DNA from: Calendula officinalis
Lineage: Eukaryota > Streptophyta > Magnoliopsida > Asterales > Asteraceae
Direction: 5' to 3'
Assembly: GCA_963853835.1 (NCBI GenBank)
Contig: OY970835.1
Coordinates: 35,724,047-35,788,046 of the forward strand
Length of the DNA stretch: 64,000 nt
The notes below the pieces were generated by a model. That model did not search any database, was not told the origin of the DNA, and saw only the letters and a program-made list of their open reading frames with translations. Positions 16,003 through 27,879 of this stretch are shown in pieces; position 1 is the stretch's first letter, and each line of letters begins with the position of its first letter. A program made the position numbers and the translations under genes.

Positions 16003-16490
16003 TATATATTAACCACATGAGAAATGGGCTTGATTGGGTTCACCATTGACCAATAATCATTTTTTCATAATTGTTTTTGGAAAATAGAAAAAATAATGTA
16101 ATATTTATGATTGCATAAGTAAAATCAGTACAATATAACTGCAAATATTTGCATAAAACAACTTTTGAATGTTGAATGCATCAAAAGTGAGACTTTTTCA
16201 CATAGATCCAATTAAAAAGTGTTGAATTAAAAAAAATTATAAAAAAAAGTTGGAAAAAAGTTCTCACGGTGCAGTTACAGTAGCCGTTTCCAGGCCCGTT
16301 GCAGTTGCTGGCTCAGAAGAAGATGTGCAGTTCTTAGAAGCCCTACAAATATGCAAATAAATTGTATAAATGATAATATCTCAGTATCTCACAAACCCTA
16401 AAATCTGTTGTTTATTAATATGAAAACACACACACACACACACTCATTGTGGTTGGGAAGGAGCATCAGGTATACTGGTAGTATTAGAAG

Positions 16491-17618
16491 TAGGGGTGAA
16501 CATGGTACGGTACCACATATATTTTCTTCATACCGTGTACCGTACCAACTATAATTGATACACTGATTTAGCTACCATTACCATACCAAGTTTACTTGGT
16601 ACCAATTTGTTTGGCTACCAATAATCTTGGTTGGTACAGATTGGTAATGGTATATACTAACATCACTACCTCATATGAAATTAAAAAAATTAATAACAAA
16701 AGAACAATGATATTTTATCATTATCGATCAGTTAAACATATTAACAAGTGTTCCGAACATGGAAACAAAATAAGCAAAATGATATAATATGTTATGTGCT
16801 ATATAGACATTTTTTTTGGAAACGGCTTTCATAAAAAAACAACTAGCCCGGGCTAGAAAAACAAACAAGTTAACAATTACAAGGTAAAATTAACCATTCG
16901 GTCCAATTAACTCTATACTTATGACGCCTATTGCAAACCCATAAAAACGAAACTTCTTTAATCGAATCCACAAGGGTACTTCGCCGACCTTCACCACTAT
17001 TAAAAAGGATAGCATTCCTATGACGCCACATAATCCAAATCACCGTAAGAACCACCGCCTCTATGATCTTCTTTGCTTTTGTCGACAATGTACTAGTATC
17101 CACATTGAACAAAAGATCATCCAAGGTGTCTACATTATGTGCTATATAGACATAATCAAGTACGATAAAGTAATAAAAGATGTAGGTATCTTGTCGTAAC
17201 TGAATCACTGATTTATGTGAATGTAGAGATAAAATATTATATTTTCAAAGATATTTTTAGTTTCAATGATAAAATAAGTATGTGTTATTATATTATATTA
17301 GTTTCAGAGATATTTTTTGGACACATCTATAATTTAAATAAAATATCGTATACTTTAATATTTAATTGGAATCTTGGGCAAATAGGTTGCTAGTTTGGTA
17401 TAATATATTAAACTAAAAATCATATAATATATATATCTTGGTTGGTACGGTATACCATGGTATTTAAAATTTTTGTACCATTACCGTACCATAATTACAC
17501 AATTGGTACGGTACTACCAACCAAACATGTTGGCTACCAACATATTGGCTACCAACTATTATTGGTATGGTTGGTAACATGTTGGCTGATTTTATTCGGT
17601 ACAAATTTGACACCCCTA
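16491..17618. mobile_element. hAT-like element inside RAD23 exon
   Basis: 1,128 bp flanked by the perfect 8-bp duplication ATTAGAAG (16483-16490, 17619-17626). Ends are TAGGGGTGAACA and, reverse-complemented, TAGGGGTGTCAA. Subterminal regions are rich in GGTACGGTACC/TTGGTACC motifs. Removing it rejoins the RAD23 exon in frame, so it inserted after the exon existed. It carries a LINE fragment but no transposase. Confidence 0.88.
16811..17134 (-). mobile_element. 5'-truncated LINE 3' end
   Basis: About 324 bp flanked by a perfect 19-bp duplication (16792-16810 and 17135-17153). A T-run at the left edge is the poly-A tail on the minus strand. The minus-strand translation includes VIWIMWRHRNAILFN and, further on, SFLWVCNRRHKY, the usual C-terminal end of plant L1-type LINE polyproteins after the RT zinc-binding domain. 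It lies within the hAT-like element. Confidence 0.8.
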
Positions 17619-18035
17619 ATTAGAAGTTGGTGCAGTTGTTGATGATGGCTGCTTATAACAGATAATACGAGATTATTTTAATGCAATATTCATTACCCAC
17701 AAAAGTTGCAGAATTGGTGGAATTGAAGAAGAAAGGGGCGAAATTCATGCCCGTTTGCAATGAATGGGAGAGACGTTGCAAAATGTATCTCATATGTATG
17801 GTTTCTTGGAGAAGACGTTGCAAATGGATTGAAGGAAAGTCCAGAAATTCCGTCGATTAACATAAATTAGGTGTAATTTACAGCTGTGATTTGATCAACA
17901 CAAACGAAACGCTTATGAGAATTAGGTTCGGTCATGGCCATAAAGGAAGGAATTAATTAGGTATACGTTTTTATTTAATATAGTCAAACGCGTTTCGGGA
18001 CAGTAAGTATATTAAGTTTACGAAACATAGTCACC

Positions 18036-18110
18036 AAGTTGCTTATAGCATAGTGGTAAGCTTCTTGCCTGGGGTACCTGCCCACCCGGGTTCGAATCTT
18101 GGCAGCAGCA
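18036..18110 (+). repeat. tRNA-like (SINE-head) segment
   Basis: Contains an A-box-like TAGCATAGTGG and a B-box GGGTTCGAATC at tRNA-like spacing, but does not fold into a full tRNA by eye. Likely a tRNA-derived SINE head or relic carried near the Helitron A 5' end. Confidence 0.45.
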
Positions 18111-18222
18111 ATTTTAAAATTTTAATTTTAACGTGGGTTTGGACATTGCTAAAAACGGAAGGGTTGAAATTCAGACATTCCTCTTTTAGAAATGTGCAAT
18201 CTGCATTTTAAAGTAGTATAGA

Positions 18223-19560
18223 TATTAACTGTAATAAAACGTAATAAACACATTTAATGACAAATAAATTTAAGAAACGTTTTTTAATACTCTTGATACA
18301 ATCAAAACGTTTAAAGTAAAACTATTGTAAGTTAAACCATTAAATGGTCTTACTATAAAAACGAGTTAACCACAATAAAACCGTCATTTAATGAGTAGCG
18401 AAAATAACTGTCAGTCAAACCATTAAATGACAAATTAACAATCTAAAAACGTTTATATTAATTCATATTAATTGTCATATTAACACTACTTTAATTTTTT
18501 CCTAAAACGTATAACTCTTACGGATTTACACCTCTAGATATTAATAATAATTGTAATAAAACGTAATTAACACATTAAATGACAAATAAAAAAAAGTACC
18601 TATCTGAGCAACAAAAATAATTGTAATTCAAACCATAGAATGATAAATTAACACTCTAAAACGTATATATTAATTCATATTCATTATCATATTAATACAC
18701 ATATAATTTTGGACTAAAAACGTATAAATCTGACGTCATAAATCTGACGGAATGTAAGCATCTCTTCATATTACTTTTAATTGACGTCATATTAACATGA
18801 AAAACGTATATATTAAAAACGTATTTATTAACCGTAATAAAACATAATTAACACATTAAATGACAAATCAATTTAAGAAACGTTTTTAAAACTTTTGATA
18901 CAATAAAAACGGTTAAAGTACAACTATTGTAAGTCAAACCATTAAATGGTTCTACAATAAAAACGAGTCAACCAATTAAATATCGACAGTTTTTAACGTA
19001 ATTAAAAGATTTAAAGAGGGAGGATTTTCAAATTTGATTCGGGTTTTTAGGAGCTTAATAAAAACGTAATTATTTGAGCACCCAAAATAACTGTAAGTCA
19101 AACCATTAAATGACAAATTAACACTCTAAAAATGTATATATTAATTCATATTAATTGTCATATTAACACTTTTTGAATTGTGGACTAAAAATGTATGACT
19201 CATACGGATTTACATCTCTACATATTAGTATTAATTGCCATAAAACGTAATTAACACATTAAATGACAATTAATAAAAACGTAATTATTTGAGCAGGAAA
19301 ACTAATTTTTAGTCAAACCATTAAATGACAAATTAACACTTTAAAAACGTATATATTAATTAATATTCATTGTCATATTAACACTCATTTAATTGTGGAC
19401 CAAAAACGTATAAATCTGACGGAATGTAAGCATCTCTTCATATTAATATTAATCGTCATATTAACACTCATTTAATTATAGACTGAAAGCAGTAATTGAC
19501 TGTTTTTCTGAAATCTTATATAAATTAGGGATGGAATAAAAGCATTAATTTTTGACGTCA
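18223..19560. repeat. Degenerate AT-rich tandem repeats, about 300-400 bp units
   Basis: A block beginning with a TAATAAAACGTAAT-like core followed by CACATTAAATGACAA recurs near 18224, 18548, 18829 and 19225. The companion CCATTAAATGACAAATTAAC recurs with small changes. Spacings are roughly 280-400 bp. No coding sequence. Confidence 0.65.
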
Positions 19561-20184
19561 TATTAATTTGACAAATAATATGAAGAGATATTCCTTTACA
19601 ACTCACCATTACAAATTAACTGAAATATATTTAATTGGCGTTTTGAAAATCCACGCCAATAAAACCAAGTAATTTAAAACGCATGTTCAAATTTAATATA
19701 TTTCTCTATTTACATTAAGTGATTATGGTTTCTATAAATAAAAGTTAAAAAACGTAAAATTTTAATGGCTATATTGAAATTCATCCCCACATGAAAGCAT
19801 AGTGCGTAAGTGTTACGAATTTGTAACCAAAGTTGTGACTTTGACCAGTGGTAAGAGCTTCACCTATGGAGCACTTCCACCCGGGTTTGGGCCTCGTCCA
19901 AAGTAGTTTTTTTTAATTATTTATGATGAGCCGGTTTAAATATACTTGGGAAACACCTTAGGTATAAAGTGTTACGAAGTTGTAACCAAAGTTATGACTT
20001 TGGCTAGTGGTAAGAGCTCCACCTATGAAGCACTCCCACCCGGGTTCAAGCCTCGTCCAAAGCAGTTTTTTAAATATTTTTCAGACAAATTGAACATTGC
20101 TAAATATGGCAGGTTTGAATTCAGAACTTCCTTATTTAGAAATGTCTAATTTGCATTATAAATTAGTATAGATATAGATATAGA
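19561..20184. repeat. Tandem pair of tRNA-like segments and a Helitron-type 5' end
   Basis: Two related copies, about 155 bp apart (about 19806-19905 and 19962-20062), share TAACCAAAGTT, an A-box-like AGTGGTAAGAGCT, and a B-box-like segment (GGGTTCAAGCC in the second copy, changed in the first). On the minus strand the region from about 20184 begins TCTATATCTATA and continues with a sequence like the Helitron A start, so it is the 5' end of another Helitron-like element (B) whose 3' end I could not find. TTGGCGT...ACGCCAA near 19636-19661 could form a small hairpin. Confidence 0.5.
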
Positions 20185-20708
20185 TTATTATAACACTCAA
20201 ATAGTTGTCTAAGATCGTAAGTAATTTTGAAAAATTTAGAGTCGATGAATTTATAATGTATTCCGTTTTTGTTTACCTGGTTTTATGCAATTAGAAAAAT
20301 TCAAGTCTTGTTTGGTAATTATAAGTCTTATTTGATAATTATAGTCATAGTAGTTATTAGATTAATAATAAAGATAATTTATATATTAATAAGGAAAATA
20401 ACATTAATTATTTTCATAGCTAGGTTATAATAGTCATGTTTATTATACGTAAAACAATAATGGTAATGATAATAAAGCTTGAAGTATTTTTACATCTTAT
20501 ATGAACGTAGGATTTTTTTTAAGAATTCTATATAACTTCCAGGGTATATTAGTAGATAGCTATTTAATTAAAAAATATACGAAGTAGGAAAAATAAAAAT
20601 AAAAAATGGACCAGATGTATGGGTTTGAACGTGGCTTAATGGGCTAGAATTGCTACATTACGAATATTAGTAATTATATACTCTGTTTATACTCCTTATA
20701 TTAATAAA
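20185..20708. other. AT-rich intergenic
   Basis: No gene, tRNA or defined transposon end seen. Confidence 0.5.
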
Positions 20709-21901
20709 CTAGCTTCAAAGCCCGCCCGAATGGGCGGGCATGCTTCGAAAGAGATGTAGGAAAATAACAAAATAGTCATATTGTTGAAATGACATAACTA
20801 TCCATAATTGAAATGATGATAAACAATTTTTGATACATGAATAAATGGTATAGGATTTAATCTAATTATCTTGATTGAAATGATGATAAATAATTTTTGA
20901 TACATTTTCGAAGGAGTGCTAATTCAGGAAATGTTAATGAGAATTTAAATTCTTCATTCAAGGATGCAATCTCATTATCCTCAATTTCCTTTGTTCTTTT
21001 CGTTATAGTATCAGCAGGTACTCTAGCTATACAAACCTTTATAGCAAAATCGCATCAATTTATATATAGATAATAGTAATTACTTGTTAATTTATTAATT
21101 ACTAATTATTAAATGAAAAGGAGGAATAAAAGGTGAACATTTGAGTATTATGAAATAAAGCTTGTTACCCTAGTATAGAAATCTGGAGGTGAGTAGGCAT
21201 CAAAATGTGTATGTGGGAAATCATAATACCATCCTTCACTCATATACACCGTTACCTGAAAACCATCAATCAATATATATTTTATTGAAATATGAATCAT
21301 GTGCAAGTGTATATCTTCTAGGTTGAGGTTGACGTTACAAACAAAATCCGTAACTTACAAAACACTCCAGCTGGAATTCGATGGAGAAGAGAAAGAATAA
21401 TGATGTCATTTTTGAAGCTATGAATTAGAAATGTTGCAAACGCTCTGCAACCACATATGAACAAAAAACCGGTATATGTTACAATACCAAGATGAGGAGA
21501 TTTTTAAATATAGAAGTAAAAAAAATGTATTATTATCAATAAAATTAGTGCTTATGAAGAAAAATTATATTTTTTATTTTTTATAAAATGTACATGTTTT
21601 CAAAACTCGAAACAACCTTGGATGCAGCACTCTTCCATCTAAAATATTTCTATTACTTCATCACTTTGCATATAGAAAAAAGAAATGACATTGTTTCCTT
21701 CTTGTGCATGTGTAATATGCGTTTGATAAATAAAACCAAATTTGTTTGAACATAAATTGCAGCATTTTGCATATCACCTTTCTACTCTCCTAATAATTTC
21801 ACTTGCAAAAATAAATATTCATCAACATTGCATGAAGACATCAATACCATAAATCCCAGATGGAAGCTTTAATTTACAATACACAACTTCAAAAACTTGT
21901 G

Positions 21902-21979
21902 AACAATAAATAATTAATAATAAGCATTGTTGCGAATATTAACAATAAATAATTAATAATAAGCATTGTTGCAAACAAT
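21902..21979. repeat. 39-bp tandem duplication
   Basis: Two adjacent copies starting AACAATAAATAATTAATAAT, the second with a few changes at its end. Confidence 0.85.
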
Positions 21980-24900
21980 ATTCACAAACAATAGTTTGTA
22001 GGAATCTAAGAAATATCCCAGATAGAAGTTGAAATTTGACTTACATATATCAAAAAAATATCACAATGTATTCAAAAGATTAGTGAGCCAAATATTAAGC
22101 AGACAAAATACAGAACCAAATGTTATATTTTTAATGAAGGTATCATAAATTACAAAACTACATGTAGAACCAACATGATGTTTAGATAGCACTAAACACA
22201 TAAAAACCTTTAAAGCACAATTTATCAAAAACCAAATCCCAATTATATATAAAAATCCTTAAAATGAATGTTATGAACAGTATTTCAAATTAGAATTGAG
22301 CTCAAAGCTTCAGGTGGAGGTCTTGAATACATAAACCTAGGATTCTAATGCAGAGTTAATTTCAAAATTGATTAAACTACCGGAGAATAAATTATTCAAT
22401 TAAACTAATCAAATTTTAATATGGGCAAACATAAGAGAAGTCAAATTCACAATACTAATCAAGTTCAATAATAGCATTCATGAGATACTATTGACATGCT
22501 TACGCTATAAACTGAAATACATTGTGGCATGCTTATTGAAATAATTAAGTAATTCACAATACTAATCAAGTTTTGATGACCAAACATCTAAATATGACTC
22601 AAGGCTACAATAGGATCTGGCTTCAATTAGGGAAATATGAAAATCGTAAACTTGTTGTCACTACTCATTAGGGATTAAAGTCATCTTAAAATTGAAAATA
22701 AGTGATATTAATACATGAAGCATACCAGAAATGCATCCACAGCCTCCAATTCCACCTAGAGCATAGACACAATTCGTGCCTTTTCCACCATTTTTGGTGG
22801 TCCCGTAAGGCATTTTGCCACAACTGCATTACATACATCTTTGACATAACTGCAACTATACATAATAACATCATCAAACATGATTTTCATCACCACTTTG
22901 GCAGAACAAAATAACTACTAATATAAGCAATTGAATTTCATTTAGGAATTTCACCAAACACTTGGTGTGCATAAATAGTCATCATCAGAAATCCATTCAA
23001 TTTGAATCCCATATTACGGGATGCAAACTAAAAAGTGATTGCTTCAAAAGGGTGATAGAAGTTAAGTACGAACAACTGAAAAGTTAATTAATAATTCGAT
23101 CTTTTTACCTTCAAAACGAAGCATGTAATCAACATTGAGGCTTTCAAATTGATGTCTATAACATAGACGCTTTCAAATTGATAACACTTCTACTAATGAT
23201 ATGTGTGTTACGTATGAAAAAAATAGTTGATTTACCTCGAAGTTTAAATTCAGTATCGTGGCAATTGCTAGGAGACGGTATTCTATGATAGCGATAGTAG
23301 TTCTCACGTCTCCATGTTCGCCAGACAATTCCATTTGCCCATTTTTCCAAATTGTAGATGTAATAAGAAAGTGGTTATATAATAGAAGAGGTTAAAATCG
23401 ATGAATTTAGACCTATTCAAGGAGAATCAAGTAGAGAAAGAGGCGAAAATCACCGCTTCATTATATTTTTAGGGTTTATTTCAAACTGGAATGAAAATCA
23501 CGTACACTTAAAGTAATGAGATACCTTCCTCGTGAAAATCGGGAAATCACTAACTAATGCCTAATCGAGCGCACGAATTGCTGACTTTGTGAGGAAAATT
23601 GTTGACCAATTATGGGATTACACGTGGAATAAAGGACGAATGAGGGAGCTGCATTAGGATGAGTTGTCAAACTCCAATCAAATGTACCTGCATATATAGG
23701 TTAAGATGCTTGTCCACTTTACTTACCACAGAGCTAAGCACATTTTATTTTAAACTCTTACCGGCGGCGGGTACCCTATAATTATATTGTGGTGGCGGCA
23801 ATAATGATGATGACGATGGTGCGTAGTGATGGTAGGTAACGGTTGTAGTGATAGTGGTCAGCAGGGATAGTAGATCAATAATATGAGTTTAGATATTAAT
23901 AAATATAATAGAGCACATAATTCGTCAGTTGTTATGTCATCAGTTGTTTTGGATTGCGTTCAGTTCATGCCACTTTAGGTTCTTGGCCTCACGCACACAA
24001 AGACCAGAGACTGGTTGGTCAAAAAATAAAAAAAGGCGAGCTACTAATTAAAAGAATCAGTACTTTAATTTATGAATAAGAGTAACATTCTTAAACTTTC
24101 ATTTCCTTATGGAATCATTGACACTTACTTTGTAATCTACACACTTTCGAACATGTTCAAAACTCAGTTTTAAATTTTAACTAAAGTTCGGGACAAAAAC
24201 ATAAATATCAAAACGGTTATTTAAAAATACTAATCAATCATACTAAGCAATACACTCACAAAACTCTCGCATACACACATGAACAAACATTTCATATACA
24301 CTTGTATATTACACTCTTGCCAGATATCCCATGAAGCACTATCTACCAACTAACCTCATTTGAAGGGATTTGATAGCATTGTCGTGGAGTGGTCATCTAC
24401 TAACAACTAAGCATTAACAAATAGTTTGTCTTCCTTAATATGATGGGTAGATTCGTGCTCTTCGGAGAGCACCTTTTGGATACCGAGTCAAAGTTATTGA
24501 GTCAATGCACTCTTGTCAAAAGCCCTACCTTACTTGGAGATTGTTAGCACATGTAATTGTTTTTAGTCTAATGCAAATTCATTTAATTTTGACTTTATGA
24601 AAGTCGAACAATAAACATTTGATGCTTTAACAAGAACATTCGATTAGTGTCCTCTAACAACGAATGCATATACTGCAGCCAATGACAAGAACATATGAAT
24701 ATTTCAATTATCTAGATAAAGGGGCAAATTAACAAAAAACACATAGTAAGGACACATGTGATCTTGATTATTTTAATAATCAACCCTTTAATAAGTTGAT
24801 GAAAGGATATAAAAGATTACACATCCATAATTAGGTAGATGTCGACTGCTTGATCATGCTATGAAGGTAACACACATTCTGAATATGTATGGTACAGATT

Positions 24901-25285
24901 GCAGTCACCATACGTCGAGTAAAATTCCAATTATTTGCTTTATTTCTTCTTCAAAGTTTGCTTCCAATACTCTATCAATCAAACACAAAACACTTCAAAA
25001 TGTGTTACCAGAACATCATTCCCTTTTAAAAGTGCACGGATTGCATTCGTTAATATACAACAGTTACAACTAAATTAAAAACAATAAATCTTCAAAGGGG
25101 TCAAACAAATTATTATTTTTAATCAAACATAGAAAAAAAATACCCCTTGGCATAAAACCAGACGTTTGGCCAACCATATCTTTTGCAATAATTATTCCCA
25201 TGTTCTACTGAACTCGAAGCAACACTTAATAGATATCATAAAAAATAATTAATTATATAAGCCCTAATAAAGGAAAAGAGCTCAC

Positions 25286-25360
25286 CGTTATAAGTCTTTC
25301 AATCGTTCGCTTCTCGAAAAGCAATCCTGATGACTTAAAAACAACAGGATCTTCCGGAAA
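25286..25360 (-). pseudogene. PRP19/MAC3-like U-box exon fragment
   Basis: A 25-codon open exon between a TGCAG acceptor and a GTGAGC donor reads FPEDPVVFKSSGLLFEKRTI. This resembles the start of the U-box of PRP19-type E3 ubiquitin ligases (plant MAC3/PUB59-60: EVPEEPVVSKKSGLL...EKR). The N-terminal methionine region and the rest of the U-box, coiled coil and WD repeats are not recognised nearby. Orientation matches the Helitron, as expected for capture. The match is short, so identification is moderate. Confidence 0.5.
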
Positions 25361-26848
25361 CTGCAAAAACAATACGGAACAAGAAAATGTAAAAGTAAAC
25401 ATCAAATATAATGATAATGAGTTGATAATTACGTGAAAGATTTAAGTGTGACGAAAGCTACGGTTTTACAATCGTTGGTGACAGCCATTAAGAAGTGAAG
25501 ACGAAAAGGAGCCAGAGGGATCGGGTGTATGCATTCTTCGAGCTAAGCCGTGGGTATTTGAAAGGGCTAATTGCAGGTAATCGGCGTGTTGTTTGAAAGG
25601 CGAATTGCAGTGTTTGAGGTAGGGATATGAACCGCGATGAAGATTGAATCGTATACAGAAGGATGAAGCGGGCTGTTTGAAGCCCAGCAGGCCGAAGCCT
25701 AGTAAAAAGTAATTGTCCAGCATTAAATTTCGGCCCAAGTGTTTAATACGTATTTGTTTAGAATTTAAAAAGCAAGTGGTTCCTATACCAGGTGGTTGGG
25801 CCTCTGATAATTAGGTGGGAGGTCATAAGTTGGCTGATTCTTTTTTGACTCATTTTCTTAAAATCCCAAAATAGAAATAAATTGGCTGAAATTTCAAGAT
25901 GCTATTTAGGGAAATGTCTAAATGCATTATAAGTAGTAAAGATAAAGATAAATGCTTATGAACCGTATTCATGGATGGTAAATGTATATAGAAGTAACTA
26001 GCAGGGTATCCGCGCAATGCGGCGGCGGATCCCTTGTAACTATATTTTGCGATAACGATAGTGATTGTACGATGGTAAGTGATGGTGTGTTCGGTAGTGA
26101 TTGTAGTGGCGGGTGGTGGTCAACAAAATGATATGTGCTTGTGGTTAAAGTTCTTTGATAATAACATGAAAGTCGCAAGTTTAAGTCCTTGGGGTGTCAA
26201 TTTTTTCTTAAGCACAAATATTTCCCGAGATAGCAAACTCGTTGGCTAAAATTTAAGCTTGCTAAATTGACAAAGTCTGAAATATATAATATATACAGTA
26301 AAAGATAATTAAATAGAAAATGAAATATTGTAAATTAAAGATATTGGCTTATTGCAGTTTCATGTGAATAATTATGGTGAAAAGGAAACAATAGCAACAA
26401 TCCAATGTAGTTGAGATGGAAAGGCATGAACACTCTATCCCCAAGGTCATGGGGTCGAATCCTGTGGCCTGTGTTTTATTATTTTCGGTGGCTATAAGAA
26501 TTAAGACATTTCCCGAAATAGTAAAGCTGGAAATTAAGACATGCAATAAGAGGAATAACTAGGGATGCAAATTTGACTCGCGGGTACCCGAGTCTTACGG
26601 GGCGTGTATTACCCGTCTAAGCGGGTAACGGGTCGGGTATGGGTTTAACTTTCATACCCGAGACCGGGTACGGGTCGGGTACGGGTTTTATAATACCCGA
26701 CCCGAATATATATATATTAATGTGTAATTTTTTTAATACAGCTTTAGCCCACTAGTCACTTCTCAAACTTAGCTCAACTTTTAATCTCTCATTAGCCCAA
26801 TCTAGTAATGGTTAAAATCTGGCCCGTCTCCCGTTAGTCCATTACGTA

Positions 26849-27595
26849 CAGGGGCGGTACCAGAAAAATATTAAGAGGGGGCAAAACTTAAAAATTATAA
26901 ACATGTAGCATAATATAATTTTATATTCAGGGGCGGTCCAACCAATTTTGAGGTCATGGGTAAAAATTTTAAAATTGGGCCCCCTAAAGTAATTTTTTTT
27001 CCAAATAACTAAAAAAAATCCGCCAAATTAAAAGTGACACCCCAAGTTAAATGTCCGGATTGGACCCTTTAGTCTGCCGATTTTTAATATTTCTTTGGAC
27101 TCACCTTGATTTTAATAAGTTTACACATATGTATACATGTGTTAATTTTTTTGAAAGCGGACCCCTAAATTTTGTGGGTCCTGGGCGGCCACTCTTGTCG
27201 CCCATGCTTAGGGACGACCCTGTCTATATTTTAAGCCGTGAAAAAATAATACATATATTAAAACTGAGACCATGTCCTACCGCCCCTGGATGATGCGCCA
27301 ATTAAAATAGAAAAGCAAATAAAGATACATGATTAACTTATTTATGGGATGAAGATGACGAGAGCTTAAGGGCTTAAGGCTTCACTTTCTGAACAACTGA
27401 AATTGAGAGTATTAAGAGGAGCGAAGGTCGATGGTCACCAATTTCTGCCGCATAAAACCCTTTTTCTTTTAAGATTTGGGTGGTCAATTATACCAATATT
27501 ACAATTTATACTTAAAAAAAAATAAAAAATTAAAAACCTAGAAATTGGGGGTGGTCAATGGCCCACCTTGACCCCCCCCCTTGCTACCGCCATTG
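26849..27595. mobile_element. hAT-like element, middle of three
   Basis: 747 bp with a perfect 8-bp duplication ATTACGTA (26841-26848, 27596-27603). Left end CAGGGGCGGTACC, right end reverse-complemented CAATGGCGGTAGC. An additional end-like sequence (reverse complement CAGGGGCGGTAGGAC) at 27288 matches the left end better but lacks a matching duplication, so the internal history may be more complex. Confidence 0.7.
26928..27222. mobile_element. hAT-like element, innermost of three
   Basis: 295 bp; left end CAGGGGCGGTCC, right end reverse-complemented CAGGGTCGTCCC. The flanking octamers are TTTATATT (26920-26927) and TCTATATT (27223-27230), one mismatch. No coding sequence. Confidence 0.65.
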
Positions 27596-27879
27596 ATTAC
27601 GTATTGAATGAAATAAGCCCGAACGAACTAAGAGTATTAAAAGTTTTAGCTATTTTGTTGAATTTTTTTATTGAACGGGTACCCGGCGGGGATTTTTCTA
27701 CCCGAACCCGACGGGGATTTGACCGGGTACGGGGCGGGTACGGGTATGGGAATAGCGGGTCGGGTACGGGTACGGGTTTTGTGGTACCCGCTATTACCCG
27801 TACCCGTTTGCATCTATAGGAATAACTAAATGCATTATAAGGTATAGCAGGGTACCCGCGCAATGCGGCGGCGGGTACC

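Larger units (their letters stand above)
14682..17648 (-). pseudogene. RAD23: RAD23 fragment (UBA1, XPC-binding, UBA2), lacking UBL
   Basis: RAD23 proteins shuttle ubiquitinated substrates to the proteasome and stabilise the XPC/RAD4 repair factor. Exons on the minus strand: 17627-17648 plus 16448-16490 (one exon split by a transposon), then 16268-16342, 15778-15955, 15581-15697, 15420-15485, 15250-15297, 15051-15160, 14934-15012, 14682-14798. They encode a linker, UBA1 ([20 protein letters not shown]), the XPC-binding segment (FQALRIMVQSNPQILQ), and UBA2 ([18 protein letters not shown]) to the normal C-terminus. The last eight exons join in frame with intact GT-AG sites. The ubiquitin-like domain is absent, and the donor after 16448 reads ATGAGT where GTGAGT is expected. 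A Helitron capture, not a working RAD23; a shortened transcript cannot be excluded. Confidence 0.85.
14046..18222 (-). mobile_element. Helitron-like element A carrying a RAD23 fragment
   Basis: Read on the minus strand it begins TCTATACTACTTT (5' end at 18222, preceded by A) and ends with a GC hairpin (GCCGCATCGCGCGGG) followed by CTAG at 14046-14049 and then T. This matches the Helitron rules: TC start, hairpin, CTRR end, insertion between A and T. Length 4,177 bp. It carries several RAD23 exons in the same orientation, a nested hAT-like element and a tRNA-like segment. No replication/helicase gene is seen, so it is non-autonomous. Confidence 0.7.
20709..25948 (-). mobile_element. Helitron-like element(s) C
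   Basis: The 3' end on the minus strand is clear: a perfect 8-bp stem (20720-20727 with 20732-20739, loop GAAT), seven bases, then CTAG (20709-20712) followed by T. The matching start TCTTTATCTTTACTACTT lies at about 25948, preceded by A. A GGCGGCGGGTACCC segment at about 23760 resembles a second 3' region, so this may be two elements side by side. It contains intron/exon-like fragments, including a PRP19-like exon. Exon-like open stretches near 21170-21250 and 23236-23345 (minus) remain unidentified. Confidence 0.55.
26560..27818. mobile_element. hAT-like element, ACCCG-rich, outermost of three
   Basis: 1,259 bp flanked by a perfect 8-bp duplication GGAATAAC (26552-26559, 27819-27826). Ends TAGGGATGCAAA and, reverse-complemented, TATAGATGCAAA; both subterminal regions consist of CGGGTACCCG/ACGGGTCGGGT motifs. 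It sits about 15 bp from the former 5' terminus of Helitron D. Non-coding; two further elements lie inside. Confidence 0.85.
25998..27841 (-). mobile_element. Helitron-like element D
   Basis: The 3' end on the minus strand has the hairpin-forming CCGCCGCATTGCGCGG, then ATACCCTGCTAG (CTAG at 25998-26001) followed by T. Its 5' end is only partly kept (TTATAATGCATTTA at about 27826-27840) because element E abuts it. About 560 bp is Helitron; the rest is the nested hAT cluster. Confidence 0.55.

Noticed and set aside
18036..18110. Functional tRNA gene
   Set aside because: A and B boxes are present but no complete acceptor stem or anticodon arm can be paired by eye.
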